Counted from the first letter of the stretch, positions 45,957 through 58,748 are shown. The stretch is DNA of 64,000 nt from Hydnum rufescens UP504 (GCA_014904985.1 MU129092.1:1-64000); one strand, 5' to 3'. Numbers and translations: made by a program. Notes: a model not told the origin generated them from the letters alone.

Positions 45957-47106
45957 CACTTCCAGTTCCTTCAGAAATTCGTATCTCTGTTTCGAAGGTC
46001 CCCACCTCCCGTGCCTCTTCCCTACTCGCTGCGTCCCCTTCGAAAGCCAGTAGACGACTGGTGTGCTAGTGTGCTCATGAACGCAAAGGAGGCCGTGACC
46101 TGCTCCCAGTTTTACCTGAGGACAATCTGGCATTGGGAATGCGTCGGTGCTTTGAAGCCCGACCTGCGAGTTTATTCGAGATGATCTGACCACGGTTTAC
46201 ATCAAGTTTGAGCGCATATCGTACGACAACGAGCCGTGCCCATCATCAGTGGATGCCTTCAACCTTTTTGGCCGCCCCAGGATCACCGAGTCTCTAGATC
46301 AAGACAGCGAGAGGAGCCTGTTCAAAGCACAGGACTGGGTCCAGATCCTCGATCGCAAGGAACGTGCGAAGTATTTCCGTCCATCTGCGATCCCTAGGCC
46401 TCGTTCCCGAGCCTGAAACTGGGGCTGCAGCTACATACTTGATGGAGGTAGTAACTCCCGTCGAAACAACAAGTTTATCAAACATTTGGGAACCACTGTT
46501 TCCACCCCAAGGCGCGGCCAAGTATCTATCCCACCTCCCGCTCTTGTTGATGTCATGCTCACGGTGAATGCGGTGGTGGATGCACGTACGGAATACGGCA
46601 TCTGGCACGCAAATTGTTGGTGGCTGACCCGTTCAATCCGCATGTTCATCGAAAGCAGATGGAACAGGAATCCAACATTGCCAGTACCAGATGCCACAAT
46701 CGTAGGATTCGACACCGGGATCGCGAGGATGATGGAAGACCAGCCGATAATTCAGAGGAATTATCAAGTGGAGGATGAGAGGCGGGTAAGCTTATCTGGA
46801 TTTTCAAAACAATTCTACTTCCATGTCTCACATTCATGGATATTTGCAGCACGAACTGGCCTGGGCATCTCGGTTTCGTGAGGTGAACAGGAGGTGATGC
46901 AAAGCGACCAGGGAGTCCCATTGCAACACAGGAGGCCGGTCTTGCGGGGCGGGAGGCTCCCCAGAAGACGCCCGCATCGCAGAGCGGGTGGCCTGTGTCA
47001 CAGAAGGGGAGTCTCACATCGCCGCAGTGGAGCAAGCCGCTGAGCTGGAAGCACCGCTTCAGAGTGCGGATTTAAATAATCTGACCGCTGGATCTTCGCC
47101 TCTGTA
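45954..47106 (+). pseudogene. Uncharacterised Rhizoctonia-type protein gene, probably damaged
   Basis: It starts MHFQFLQKFVSLFRR with a TATA box just upstream. The first frame ends at 46184. A second frame (IRDDLTTVYIKFERISYDN, 46175-46420) overlaps it by only a few codons with no room for an intron, so a one-base shift near 46160 is likely. A third frame (about 46490-46793) contains DVMLTVNAVVDARTEYG and WHANCWWLTRSIRMFI. It splices over gtaagc…gcag to HELAWASRFREVNRR and stops at 46895. The same frame continues past that stop to 47106 with coiled-coil-like sequence (ARIAERVACVTEGESH). I recall similar lineage-specific proteins from Ceratobasidiaceae; the function is unknown. Confidence 0.45.
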
Positions 47107-47649
47107 ATTAGTTCGCCCTCTCTTGCGACGTTCGACAATGTAACAATACTTCCATCGATCGATTTTCCAGTGATCTGGCGGGGTGCTTGATGGTGTCAGG
47201 TTGGCAGACGCTATATGCTTCTATCGAACTCCAACCTTGTGCTAAGAGATCGGGCGAGATCTGAGACCGGGGGGCTTTCGAACCTCCGTCCAACGTGCTG
47301 TTTGTCAATGACTCACGGAATGGGAGGTCTATCAGCGCTGATCTTGGTTTTATGCCATGTTACGGGAGAGAGAGAGGACTCGCATAATCTAGATAGGATG
47401 GATAAGGCAGAGTGCACGATAGGCCATACAAGGCCAGGACAGACCAAGACAAGGCAATACGTGTAGTGAACGGCGATGGATGCCCTCCAGTGATGTAGAA
47501 ACTCGGAGTTAGTTATCCAACTGCATGCATATGAGTTGAGCCGAGTCGCGGCAGCACGACTCGATCTACATAAGAGCAAACAGTGGATCACCGTCAACTG
47601 AATGTCGATTGTGCGCGGTTATGTACATTTTCTCCGACAAGGTGATACT
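47107..47649. other. Intergenic region, 3' ends of two genes
   Basis: This is about 540 nt between the preceding gene and the C-terminus proposed for the serine-rich gene. No coding or structural element is recognised. Confidence 0.4.
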
Positions 47650-49440
47650 CTATTCGGGTGGAGGACTTGTGTAGTCCATCGCATCCTTGATGATCCTACG
47701 AGTTTCGCGCCTCGTCTCCGTCGACATAGATGCAGCCGAAGAACAATCGCTAATATTGTCTGATATAATCTCTTCTACCGTCGGTGGTAGAGATACATGG
47801 GGCCAAGGGCGGTCATCGGGAGCCATACCAACATCGTAGAGTGGAGGGGAAGGGGGAGGGGAATTGCTGGAGAAGGCGATGAAGGGGCCAGACTTCGGCT
47901 GCCGGCCCGCCCCCTCGGGTTCTCTTCGTCTTCATCCTCGGCTACGGCTTGGAGTGCTTCGCGCATTCTACGGAGTGCATGACGTCCTCCTGTTAATTGG
48001 CCTCCGGCACATTCAAAATCGGCAGCCGCAACCCTCGCTGCCGTCTCTGTGCTAAAGTCTGACCGGAAAGAGAACGTATCGGAAGCCTCGCCAACGGAAT
48101 ACTCAGAGTGATGCCAGTCAATGTCATTGTCCTCGTTTGGGGATCCCAGGTCAGGAGATCCGCCACGGGATCCAACGGCGGATATTGGACGGGAAGGGCC
48201 GTCATAGTTTGTATACTCCGAAGAATCAAGAGCCCCGGCGTTCTGTCGCGTTGCAGGGGCGAAATTCAGAGATTGAAGAGTACCAGGAAAGAGCACCCTC
48301 TCCTCAACGATGTCCGCGTTGCCAGAAGCCTCGTGAGGGGTGTTGAGATCATATTGAGATTCTCGGGACATCACGGTCGGGGGACACCATGAAGCCTCGT
48401 CTCCCTCCGGAGACGATTCAAGACTGGTGTCTGGCACATGGCGATTGTTTTCTGAATTCCTAGGGAAAGCATATGAAACCGATACGGTAGGGAGTTGAGG
48501 CGAAGGGCTAGCGGTTTGCGCAATCTCGAACCCAGCAGACATTTCGGTGTCGAGAACCACTTCCGGGTCGCCCCCGTCAGTGGATCCATTGTAGGATTCT
48601 GTATTAGGAATGACGTTTTCGAAGACACGAGATGTGGGGTTTTGGAACGACGAGTGGTCATGCAGTGAATCAAGTGTTGGGGGAAATGGGGTGCCAGGAG
48701 GGGATCCTACCGCGCCGAGGTCGTCCCAAGAAAATCCAGTTGGTTCTGCTGCGGCGGGATCGTTGTTCAAATGAAGCTCGGGAAAATCACTCGAAGCTTC
48801 CAGTGAATGCATTCTAGGTAAAGACGCGTTTGATCGGGGGGAAGGAGTAGAGTGGCCAGTAAATTGAGCGACGCCTTGCTGCCAATGGGATATCGCAGGA
48901 ACGATCAAATGGTACACAGGGTCGTTAATCGTCTGGGGGATTCCCTCATCCATTGAACCGATATCCTCATGCCTTTCGCCGAGGGAAACTCTGCTTTCAG
49001 TTCCATCCGCCGAGGCCAGATCCACCTCGGGCGAGTCCTCTCTCATGATATACTCGAGGACCGGTAACCCGTTGTGGTGTAGTTGCCTTCGCGATTCATT
49101 GGAAGAAGTGGGAGATTCGGATCGTGATGCATAGGAGGCAACCGATCTCGATCTCGACCTTCTCAAAGAGGCCGCCTTGGATCTGCGAATCCGGCGGTGT
49201 GAACCAGAACCTCTGCTGAAATATGGTGGGGATGATGAAGTCGATGACGAATGGAATGATTTGAAGCGGGAATTTCTTGAGTTAGCTTCTGGAGGCGCCT
49301 TCCGCTTGACTGGACGAGCAGTGCCATTAGATTCCTAGATGTCAATGTCAATGGAATGTGAAGGAGGATCTGGTCATGGATACTGACCCAAGACGCTGTG
49401 GAAGCCGTATCGGAATTAAGACCAATATCGCGATGCTCCG
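47650..49440 (-). CDS. Serine-rich disordered protein, unknown; frameshift near the C-terminus
   Basis: The main exon begins with ESNGTARPVKRKAPPEA after a tgacatctag acceptor (about 49334) and continues through RRIRRSKAASLRRSRSRS, a basic, nuclear-localisation-like stretch. About 400 Ser/Pro/Asp-rich residues without a recognised domain follow. An upstream exon (about 49386-49435) ends SDTASTASW; the true start is not resolved. The main frame stops at 47775, but another frame just downstream of a five-C run (47910-47914 on +) reads SSNSPPPSPPLYDVGMAP and then EEIISDNISDCSSAAS up to a TAG at 47650. This looks like the authentic C-terminus. One missing base in the run would explain it. Confidence 0.55.
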
Positions 49441-49712
49441 CTCTCCTGGCTACGAACAGGAAAGCTTGCAGGATAGAAGGCGAGATACAGTCCGAAGACT
49501 TCACACAAGTCACAGAGGCGTGACATACGCCAAAATCTGGATTCCCAAAATTAGAAGTGCGAGGTAGAATCAAGGCAAGCATCTATACCGAGGTTGAAAT
49601 TCCCAAATACCCAATTATCGTACGTGGTAAGTGCGAAGTGATCGATCGATTTGCCGGCACAATAGTCATACATCTGCGATGTCAAGAATATTTATTAGTC
49701 GTATTGGGATGC

Positions 49713-50581
49713 TTAAAATATACCTACATAACACCACAGCAACTCCCATTTCGTCAACTCGCAAGTCGAACCGAGCTTCTCCTTAAGAGTAACCGAGCTT
49801 CGAAGGTCTCCCACAAGGTCGAGGCGTGTGAACGTCCGGAAGTCGTCCAATCGCATCATCCAGGGGGGAACAATGAAGACGGCAAGGTCTCGATTCCAAA
49901 TGCCCGCTTCTAGCTTCTTCAGAGTAAATGGGCACACAAACCCATCCTTGTCATACTCGTCTTCTTTCCAAAACTGCCATCGAGTGTTTGTACCATAATC
50001 GATCAGATTGAGAATGGTCTCCAAAGTTCTCAGCGGATAATGAAGCATCCACTCGATAACCCCACCCAGATTAGTGACGGGGCTAGGAGCAGGATTGTTC
50101 GCAGTCGGACGGAGCATTGTAATGCCAGATTCATATTGTTGCAGGTCATACGCGTTTCCGACAACACGACGCGGGAGGGGATCTAAAAATAGACATCTGA
50201 AAGACACTGCCGAGGGACGAACAATAGGACGTACATTCCAAGAGATTCTGGTCAAAATGTTCCCGGGTGTAGCAGTCTACTAGGATGATTGGGCGCGGCT
50301 TGGAGGCCGATGCATTCATTTCTTCGATGAAAGATGAACAGTCGCCTAGAAGTGAATCCCGTATCTCCAAGGGCTCCAAAGCGGTTTTCTCACAATAACG
50401 GCGTATATCACGCATATTGGAGAACAATAGAGGAGTGGAGGGCCACGAGTCTCGAAGGACAACGTGCAGTCTTAAGTGGCATCGCGAGCAACGACTTCAA
50501 ACAGCCATCAAGGATAGACATAAAGGCAGTTTCTGTTTGGCGCGAGACCCCACCTTCGATGACAACTGCGTAGAAAGGCAT
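49713..50581 (-). CDS. Uncharacterised protein, apparently frameshifted
   Basis: It starts MPFYAVVIEGGVSRQTE at 50581 and reads LDGCLKSLLAMPLK and CPSRLVALHSSI before stopping at about 50405. An overlapping frame carries on with RDIRRYCEKTALEPLEIRD, EEMNASASKPRPIILVDCY and HFDQNLLE. It then splices (gtacgt…ttttag, about 52 nt) to YPLPRRVVGNAYDLQQY and ends WELLWCYVGIF. The two frames overlap without space for an intron, so one base is gained or two lost near 50410. There is no domain I recognise. Together the pieces give about 270 residues. It could be a lineage-specific gene or a recent pseudogene. Confidence 0.5.
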
Positions 50582-50862
50582 CCTCGTCTTTGATTGAATA
50601 TCAGGGTTGTACGATTAAGAAGACCAGCACGGTAAACAAAGGCACAACGTCCTCGAACAAGTTGGCATAGTTATTGACAGACCAGCCAGGATATGAATCG
50701 AGTGCAGAGTCAGCATAACACCTTTATGCATCGCGTTCCTCGAGAGCCCACCTAGCTCTGACGGTTAACGAAAAGTATGGACAAATTTCCAGGTCTCGAC
50801 TCAAACACAGACAAACAAGCACCCATCAGATAACACTGCACTTAATATTACTGTACATCGTG

Positions 50863-53800
50863 TCACAGGAAATGCAGGAAAAATCCCCGCTTCGTCAGAG
50901 GGGATAGACGAGGTGCTGGAGGCTCAGGGTCTGGCAGAATCAACGAGGAAAAGACGGAGGCTGGAAAGTACGTGTCAACAGCACCACTGGGACAAAACCC
51001 TAATGTCATGCCTACCGATATGATTTGGATTCGTCGCCTCCGACCGTTGTGCTTGGAGGAAGAAATGGAGGAATGCGGTGAGAGAGATAATCACCTATAC
51101 ATATTAAAGTCAGTATACATGTTGCGAAATCATGGTGTATTGCTTACGTTCGCAGAGATAGGTTGAAGGCTTCGGAGAAACTTCAGTCCAAAAAAATGTC
51201 ATTCTGTGGCCGTGCGAGAGTCCCCGGAAAATACAGACCTCAAATGCTTCGGCGCGATTGGTGACACGGGCACAATTCTCTTGCAGGACGAACGGTACAA
51301 CGGGCTCCGTTAACGAACCAAGGAATTCAAGCAAGGTATCGGCGACGGATAGGCACGTTTCAGACCAACTAATAGTATGAACACTCTTGCCCTCGACGCC
51401 AAGCACCGGTTGATCTAAGGTAGGAAGGTCTTCACCGGTGTCCAAAGCCTGTGCCACATTGCTATGAGTGCAACAGTTCGCGATATTTAATAAGAAGCAC
51501 ACCTCTCGTATAGTTCTGCTGATTTTCTTGTTGCCACGGGCTGTGAATAGGTTCTCCTATGAAAGTGAAAATGTCACCGACAGCGCTGAACTCACCGACT
51601 GGATAACACTCACCACGTTCAAGGCATTAGTCATGAGCCACTGAATCATACGCAAGAACTCTCGAGGGGCACTTAATCCTTCTTGTTGTGATGTTGACGG
51701 GACCACGCCCTTAAAGTCTCGCACCACTGTCGGGAGCATCGATAGCGTTGCGAGGTCAGTGGCAAAGCAGGTCCTCACTGCACGTATATATGAAGCTTGA
51801 GTTCACAGGTATGGTCAAGGTGCGCATATATTACCAAACGATCCGTCAATCACAAAGAAGTGATCTTTCCCCTTCTCGACATGGAGTATCATCGTCTCTA
51901 GGATATTCGGGGATTTGGCTGGAACGTTGAACAAGGGCGCTGACGTCCTGTCGATACACGCCGTCATTTTGATCGTAAGAGCCGAACCTGGCAACAAGAA
52001 CCCCTGAAGGACGGATGTAGATATCGTCACAGATGCTTTGTTGCCTCCTTCACATACCGAATTTGGCGTAATCGACAACCAGCTGGGAGCTGCAGGGAAA
52101 AGATAAGTGCCGACGATTAGATGGAAAATTCGGCACTGACCAATAGTGCCACCAGGTTGATGTGCAATAAATCTAAACGCTGCAGCGACCTAGAGTTGCG
52201 TCAATATGTTAAGATGGCCCAGTGGAACCTAAAAAAAGCATCAGCGTACCTCGCCTGTATTTTTAAGCTGGATATCAACTGACTTCGGGGTGTCATATCT
52301 GATCGGAAGTTCAGCTGATAAACCTGGATGATTACTCCCATGCTTACGACAGTGCACCGAGATAAATTTCTACCCTGTCAATGTCGATTCGTGGGGTGAC
52401 ATCCTCAATCTCAGATGCGGATATAAGGTCCAGCAACTCCTCAAAGACAGTTCTAAATTGATCCCATTTTATGGATCGCAACTGGTGCAATCTTGGGTGA
52501 ATTGGAGTGAGGGGATCGCTATCCATGACGCACCTGGACTGTAAAGCGAGCGGAAACAGGCTTATGGTCGCTTATAGATATTATAGGGTGACTTGAGTAT
52601 GATTGAGGGATAGCACATTCGAGAGGTGACCAGTGTAAAATGCGATCCGTCCACGCCGGTCGACGCCGAACGTCGTACAGTGTTTCTGCAGGACCGGTAG
52701 CGTACTTATAAGTACTAATGAGATCTCCATTCAGGCAGATATCACAACATAATTCGAGGGATTACATACGGAGGAAATGTGATTCGTGATTCTACAAACC
52801 CAGAAAAACAGTTTCCTTCACTCTGCTGCCAAAGAAGCTACAAAAAGAAAAGATCTGGGCATCAGTCCAAGCCGAACAACCCCCCGTGTGATTTACCTGG
52901 TCATAAGTCAACAAGGCATCATACCGTAGATTCCCGGACTCGTTTAGGAGAGCCCTGACTTCAGCATCTGGAAGATCGATGCGATAATTTAAATCTGCCA
53001 GGATTGGGTTGGTGCCAATGATAAAAAAGCAATACACCCATAAACATACCGCCCTACTCAACCGTTAATAGAGACAGAGAAGTGGATGAGAAGAAGTCCA
53101 TACCATCCAGAACAGACAATCGCAGTCGAAAATTGGGGCAGTACCAGGTGGGGAATTGGCGGCTTCGGCCGGAGTGGCTGCTAAAAGGGGGAACGACAGC
53201 CGCCGACAAAGCTCTCGATAATCCAAGTTGCGTTTCTCCGCCATCTCATCATATGCTGCAAGGTGTGAATTCACGAGACAAAGTGTAGTGTCACGGATCT
53301 GGATTCGCAGGGCCACGCCGCCTTTGTTACCAAGGGTGTTGAGGAAGCCGACGCCGGCAGAGGCAGTGGAAATAGAAGAGATATGAGCCCGGAGTTCTTT
53401 TCGGACGAGCACTATTATTAGCATTCCGACTAATTGTTTGGATACGAGCTATATGGTCGAAACGCTAAATGCTATGGGTATCTATTCCTTGAGACTGGGC
53501 TCTTACTTTGTGATAAGATCGCGAAACTTCCCCCATATCGCGCAAAATTGCCTGGTACCAAAGGTCCTCTTTCACCGTAGTAGAGGAGTAAAGAAGCCCT
53601 TCAGCACTTGTATCAAGCTCCTGAAACCCAAAGACAAGCATGTCAGCTGGATCGACCTGCCCACTCCCATTTGACATCCAGTCGACAAGCGATCCTTCCG
53701 GGGCTTGGACTGCACATTAAAGGTACCGATCCGAATGCTAGTGTGGAATGTCCAATCAGCGTGGTTGCATGACGGGATTACGTTTCCGGAGACGAACGAA

Positions 53801-54880
53801 ATATTGTGTTTTGTCGAAAATTCGGCTTCGCGAATGCGTAGTTGGTGTCTAATCCATGCATCCCGGAGTAGATTTATGTCGCTTTCCTCATCACCATTCA
53901 TCCCAGCACTTGCATCGGACAAGTGTGTTGGAGGGAACTCAGGCCTGAGATCTGGCACTCCATGGTTAGGGAAAGTTCTGCCGAAATTTCAAGTCCAGTC
54001 CAACACACGGTTCTGATAGTCCCATTTTGGTCGGTGGGGCGCGATCAGGTCGATAATTGAGACGTAGTGGGATATCCAGGAATGCTGTGCAACCCTTTCT
54101 CCTACGAGGGATGGATGAGGAGCGAGTGTGCACAAACGGTTCGGCGACACACCGTGTATGTGTTGTAGCCGTTTAATTTCAGATAAAATATCATGAATAT
54201 CCAATGAGTGTACGGTTCGGAGAATGATGTCTTTGTGATTCGGGGGAGAAACAGTCAAGAGAAACTCTGTGAACCACAAAATTGAAGGTAGTCAATTTGC
54301 AAACATCTCCCACATAATTGTCTCCCACCAGTCCGGGATAGCCCCAAAGAATCCTCAGCAGAATTTCCGGAAGTGGTCTGGGCCAGAGTCGTCGTAAGGT
54401 CGGGGGTTAGCGGGGCAATTTCGACAAGTCGAAGAACTGGAGGATTCAGATTATTCAATTTGAAAACGAAGAGACTGCGTGGAAGTCAATAATATAATTT
54501 GCGTGCGAAGAATAACCCAGTTACCTCGCTTCCTCATGATCGCTTCCTAAGTGAGATACTATGGCTAATGCTGCTTCTCCACCACGAGGAAAGCGACAAA
54601 TCACGGCGAGCTTGACTTGTTCTGATTCCCTTAGATGACTGGATATGGAGTGGTATAAAGTGAACGGTGCCATTCCCGCAAAAGAATGAGGCTAGCGCTC
54701 TGGACACTGAGAGTTCAGCAGTTTGGGAAGATCTCGAACCCTTTCGATGAAGTACTGCATAAGTCAGCTTGCCCCGCACTTCACCATCGCTCCAGGGACA
54801 GTCACATACGGAATGCCGCAGAGCGGAGATCAGGGAAGTATATGATAATGCCTCGTGCGATCTATACTAGTCACTAGAAG
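50863..54880 (-). CDS. Inositol polyphosphate 5-phosphatase, OCRL/INPP5B type, with ASH and RhoGAP-like domains
   Basis: It hydrolyses the 5-phosphate of PI(4,5)P2 and related lipids at endosomes or Golgi. Pieces in order: N-terminal PH-like region (54780-54000); catalytic start IGTFNVQ (about 53730); PADMLVFGFQELD (about 53640); TLGNKGGVALRIQI and CLVNSHLAAYDEM (53350-53250); ADLNYRIDLPDAEVRALL and YDALLTYDQ (53000-52900); ASH domain (DIQLKNTGEV, NILETMILHVEKGKDHFFV, about 52290-51830); inactive-type RhoGAP (LPREFLRMIQWLM, VADTLLEFLGSLTEPVVPF); and the C-terminus IISLTAFLHFFLQAQRS then RLSPLTKRGFFLHFL, stop at 50863. This is the OCRL domain order. The 5' end is uncertain; it starts within about 80-200 nt of divergent Vps26. 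Exons are short and many. Confidence 0.85.
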
Positions 54881-54961
54881 TTGGCGTTGAGATGCCGCGC
54901 CGGATTCCCGGTTTTTGCATCCGGATGCTACTCAACGTCTGAGACTCTTTCCAACTTCAGC
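54881..54961. promoter_or_regulatory. Very short divergent promoter, OCRL-type phosphatase / Vps26
   Basis: The coding part of the phosphatase approaches within roughly 100 nt of the Vps26 start at 54962, so both transcripts must start in this small space or overlap at their 5' ends. No TATA box is evident. Confidence 0.35.
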
Positions 54962-56153
54962 ATGGCGACTTACTTTTTTGGCTCACCCGTTGATGTCGAC
55001 ATTCGACTCGAGGGAGAGGATGAACGAAAACAAGTTGAAGTCAAGTTAGAGAGGGACCGGAGAGAATCATCTCCCGTATACTTTGATGGCGAGTCAGTCG
55101 TAGGTCAGGTGAAGTTGACATCCGTCTTTCACCCCCTCATTACAATGAACCTGAGTGTTGGCTCTCAGGCTGCTATTCGCGTTCGGGATGGTAAGAAATT
55201 AGTACATGATGGGATCAAGGTTGAATTTGTGGGCAGCATTGGTGGATCGCGCGCTTCTCATTCTCTTGCGTATTCACTCATGTTAACCTGCTCTAGAATT
55301 GTTTTACGATCGCGGAAACCATTATGAGTTTCTTTCGCTATCGCAGGAGCTCGCTGCCCCTGGGGAGATGCGTCAGGCCCAAACTTTCGACTTCCACTTT
55401 AAAAACGTAGAGAAACAATTCGAAAGCTACCAGGGGATCAATGTCAAGCTGAGGTATATGGCCCTTCCTTGGACTCGTCTATCATAACTAAGTAGAATTT
55501 CACTACAGATACGTGATTCGCGTTACCGTGTCTCGACGACTTGCGGACGTTGTCAAAGAAAGGGAGATATGGGTGCATTCTTACCGCATGCCCCCGGACA
55601 GTAATAACTCCATCAAGATGGAGGTTGGAATTGAGGATTGTTTACATATTGAATTTGAGTATAACAAGTCCAAGTAAGCAAGTGCAGTACTGGCTCGTGA
55701 TCTTGGGATGACCGGACATTATTCGTCCAGATACCACTTGAAGGACGTGATTGTTGGTAAAATCTATTTCCTCCTCGTTCGGATTAAGATAAAGCATATG
55801 GAACTCTCGATTATACGACGCGAAACAACTGGTGCTCCCCCGAATCAATACAACGAAAGCGAAACAATCACCAAATTCGAGATCATGGATGGTGCTCCTG
55901 TCCGCGGAGAAACAATACCAATACGACTGTTCCTAGGTGGATTTGAGCTTACTCCAACCTTCCGAGATGTGAACAAGAAGTTCAGTACCCGGTATTATTT
56001 GAATCTTGTCCTCATCGACGAAGAAAATCGGCGGTATTTCAAGCAGCAGGTTTGTTCTCGACACAATTCAGAGCCCTCAGCATTCATGCTAATCCCCGCC
56101 TCGCACCCCAGGAAATCACAATATTCAGAATCCCAGAGGTGAGGGCTGGCTAG
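54962..56153 (+). CDS. VPS26: Retromer subunit Vps26
   Basis: Arrestin-like subunit of the retromer complex that returns cargo from endosomes to the Golgi. Five exons are inferred, beginning MATYFFGSPVDVDIRLEGED. Family blocks: GQVKLTSVFHPLI, HDGIKVEFVGSIG|ELFYDRGNHYEFLSL, QTFDFHFKNVEKQFESYQG, INVKLR|YVIRVTVSRR, KMEVGIEDCLHIEFEYNKSK|YHLKDVIVGKIYFLLVRIK, ITKFEIMDGAPVRGETIPIR and RYYLNLVLIDEENRRYFKQQ|EITIFR. The end is either IPEVRAG with a TAG at 56151 or, with one more intron, a few residues later. The length (about 300 residues) is normal. Confidence 0.93.
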
Positions 56154-56388
56154 CAACATCGTTCAACACGTACTTCTCATTTTTAACTTACCAGAACTGA
56201 AATCCCCATACTTTTTTCTCATTGTATTTGTACCGTATTTGTTGAAACAGACCCTCCGAGCAGTGGGCACGCCCGCAGGTTATGTTTTGTGCTTCAAGTG
56301 TTCACCAAGTCTATGTGCCTCACAGGAGTGATATACAGAACGGGAACAGAGTAATAAGATACAGCCGGAAGCAGGTGGTGACCGATAA

Positions 56389-58748
56389 TCAATCTCTCGT
56401 CACAGCCAGCCCAATAGTGTATGCCTGCTCCGATGCAAGGGGGGAAGGCTGGTTGGGCAGTTCCACTGCCGATGGTGTCGTCCTGCGACTATCTATCTCT
56501 AAGAGGATTGCCCTCGGGTGGGATATATCCTCATCTTCACTGAAGTCGGTCGTTCCAGCCGGGCGACTTTCAGTTCTAAGAAGGGCGGAAGGGGAGGCGG
56601 TTAACGAGGCCCGTATGCTCGTGGTGGATCCGGTGTTGCTCCAACGACTCTGCAGAGGCGGCGTCAGCATTACGCTAGGGTCGTGGCTGCGACTTCGTTC
56701 TTCCCTCTGTTCCCCGAAGCGGTCTCTGAAGACCTGGTATGAAGCGAGATCAGCAGTCGAGTCGCGTCGCACGTCGAATTGATTGAGCTGCCGATCTACC
56801 CCGTTGGCGTCAGGAGTGGAGCTCATCGTGACACTGTAATCTGTGCTTTCGGCTGCCCAATCGGGATGTCGCGACGCCCAGGTCGACGTGGCGAGAGAAA
56901 CAAGTTGGCTTTCGCCCATGTCCATGTCGATAGGAATGTCTCTGGCTCGGATCCAGCTAACCCGATGACCTGTTGTCGATTGGCCCCCGCTCACAGACTG
57001 GCTACTCTGGTCCCAGGGATATGGCCATGCGGTACTCCCAGTTGTATGATAGCCTGCGTGCTCCCTAATTGCACTTCGCGCGACAGCCATTGGTGTATTT
57101 GGGAATTGCACAGCCAAGCCGCGCACAGTAGCCAACTCTATTGATTCGTCGAACACACTCAAGCCAAGGGATGATGCTTTGGACTTAGTGGAATATAACG
57201 TGGCATGGCCCAATTCGGTCATGGCCGACGAGGGAGTGGAGCTAATGGTCGTCGGTCGGGGTTCTAGAGACCCAGGGGCAATATTAATGGCTCCTCTACC
57301 ACGAAGACTATTTCGTGGGGAATCTTCTGGGAAGTATTCTGGGCGATAACGGTAAAGACCTGCGTTAGCTCGCATGGATTGAATGTTGCTCTTTATGCTT
57401 GGTTTGCGAACGGTTGCTAGAGCGCGGTCAACGGTTGGCAAGGAAATTGTGGAGAACCGCACATTGAGCGTCGGTGGATTCACGCGATCGTACGTGACCG
57501 TGACACGTCGGGGTCCCCGGCCAAGCATAGCATTGTTGTCGCTCGGCCCTATGTCATACAGGGAACGGGTACGATCGAGAAAGCGATTGTGGAAATGTGT
57601 GAATGTGCTATACCGTGGGTTGCTGATCTTCGATCGGAGGTTTGTTTTATTCTCCAGCGGCAGAGACCCTGTCCCAAGCGGCGGAATCAGGGATTCATAA
57701 GCCTGCCTAAAGGGACGGAATTTAGGGGCTGCGCATTTAGGAAGTTCGTTTCGCTTACTTGGTGAGGGCGATAATGACAAATAGCCTGGAGACGACGACG
57801 AGGACTCTGCGCACGAGAACAGTTACAAAATTCGCCCCCGCAAACGCCAAGAGAGCTTCAACTGCCCCAACAGCAGTACCAGCAGTTACCCACATCATTG
57901 CACTGGGATAGGTCCCGGGGATGCCATCACCAAGTTTCTCAATGCGATCCATGTGGTACGTAAGTATACCACAACTAATACCTGCACCGAGTTGAATCAC
58001 AAGGAGGGTGGCCAAGGTGACTACGGTGAACGTGTGGGAGGACATTTGAGCATTTACATCGGTAAATCCTTGGGCTATAGTGCCTCCAACGACGCCGTAG
58101 TCCAGAGAAAGGAGTCCTCCCAGTTCGTTGAATACAATAATGAGGGGGATAAGGATCGCGAATGAGTAGCGGTAGATGTTTGAGTAGAGTGGATTGACGA
58201 ATGGAAGGACAGATGCGTTTAGATAAAGGAGAAGAAAAAGAGTATACGAAAACGGGGGTATGGAGGACAATGCCCCTATGAAAGAAGCAGTGAGCTGGGC
58301 GAGATTATAAATAAGAAATGCGAAGTACCAATAGCTCGGTCAGCTACTTGGAACGTGTCCAGAAAAGAAGGGGAAGAATCGCGAGCGGCCTCATGGAGAA
58401 CAAAGTCCCCGGCGGCAAGGGCAAACGTGGCGAATGCCTCAATAAAAATGAGGCTATTTCTAAGTTTCCTGCGGCCGATTGAAGTAGCGAGAAATAGAGC
58501 AGTCAAGAGTTGAACGGCAGGGGGGAGGATAACTATCACCCCTTGGATATGGGAAAGGCCAGAACAGCGAAGATTTTCCGGTCGGGAGAAGCATTCAACT
58601 GTACGGCCCATGCATGAAGCTCAAGAATGTGATTGGGAAGAAAGAGAGCGGGGAGCAGCAGGCCTGCTGCACGAAAAAAACAATAGCGTCGAATCCAGGA
58701 AGCAACAAGTCGATGAGACCCGCTGATGAGCTGGTCGTTATGGAACAC
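56389..58748 (-). CDS. Polytopic membrane protein with long cytosolic tail, unknown
   Basis: At least three hydrophobic exons form about seven helices (GLLLPALFLPNHILELHAW; VIVILPPAVQLLTALFLA; LIFIEAFATFALAAGDFVL; YTLFLLLYLNASVLPF; YSFAILIPLIIVFNELG; TFTVVTLATLLVIQLGAG; LFVIIALTK). A hydrophilic tail of about 450 residues with many Ser and Arg follows, ending EQAYTIGLAVTRD. The arrangement resembles a seven-helix receptor or transporter-like protein, but I cannot name the family. The 5' end is unsettled: codons upstream of 58748 (start at about 58799, MVSVEILRPWKWD) fit as the N-terminus but are out of frame with the next part. It is divergent from hexokinase. Confidence 0.6.
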
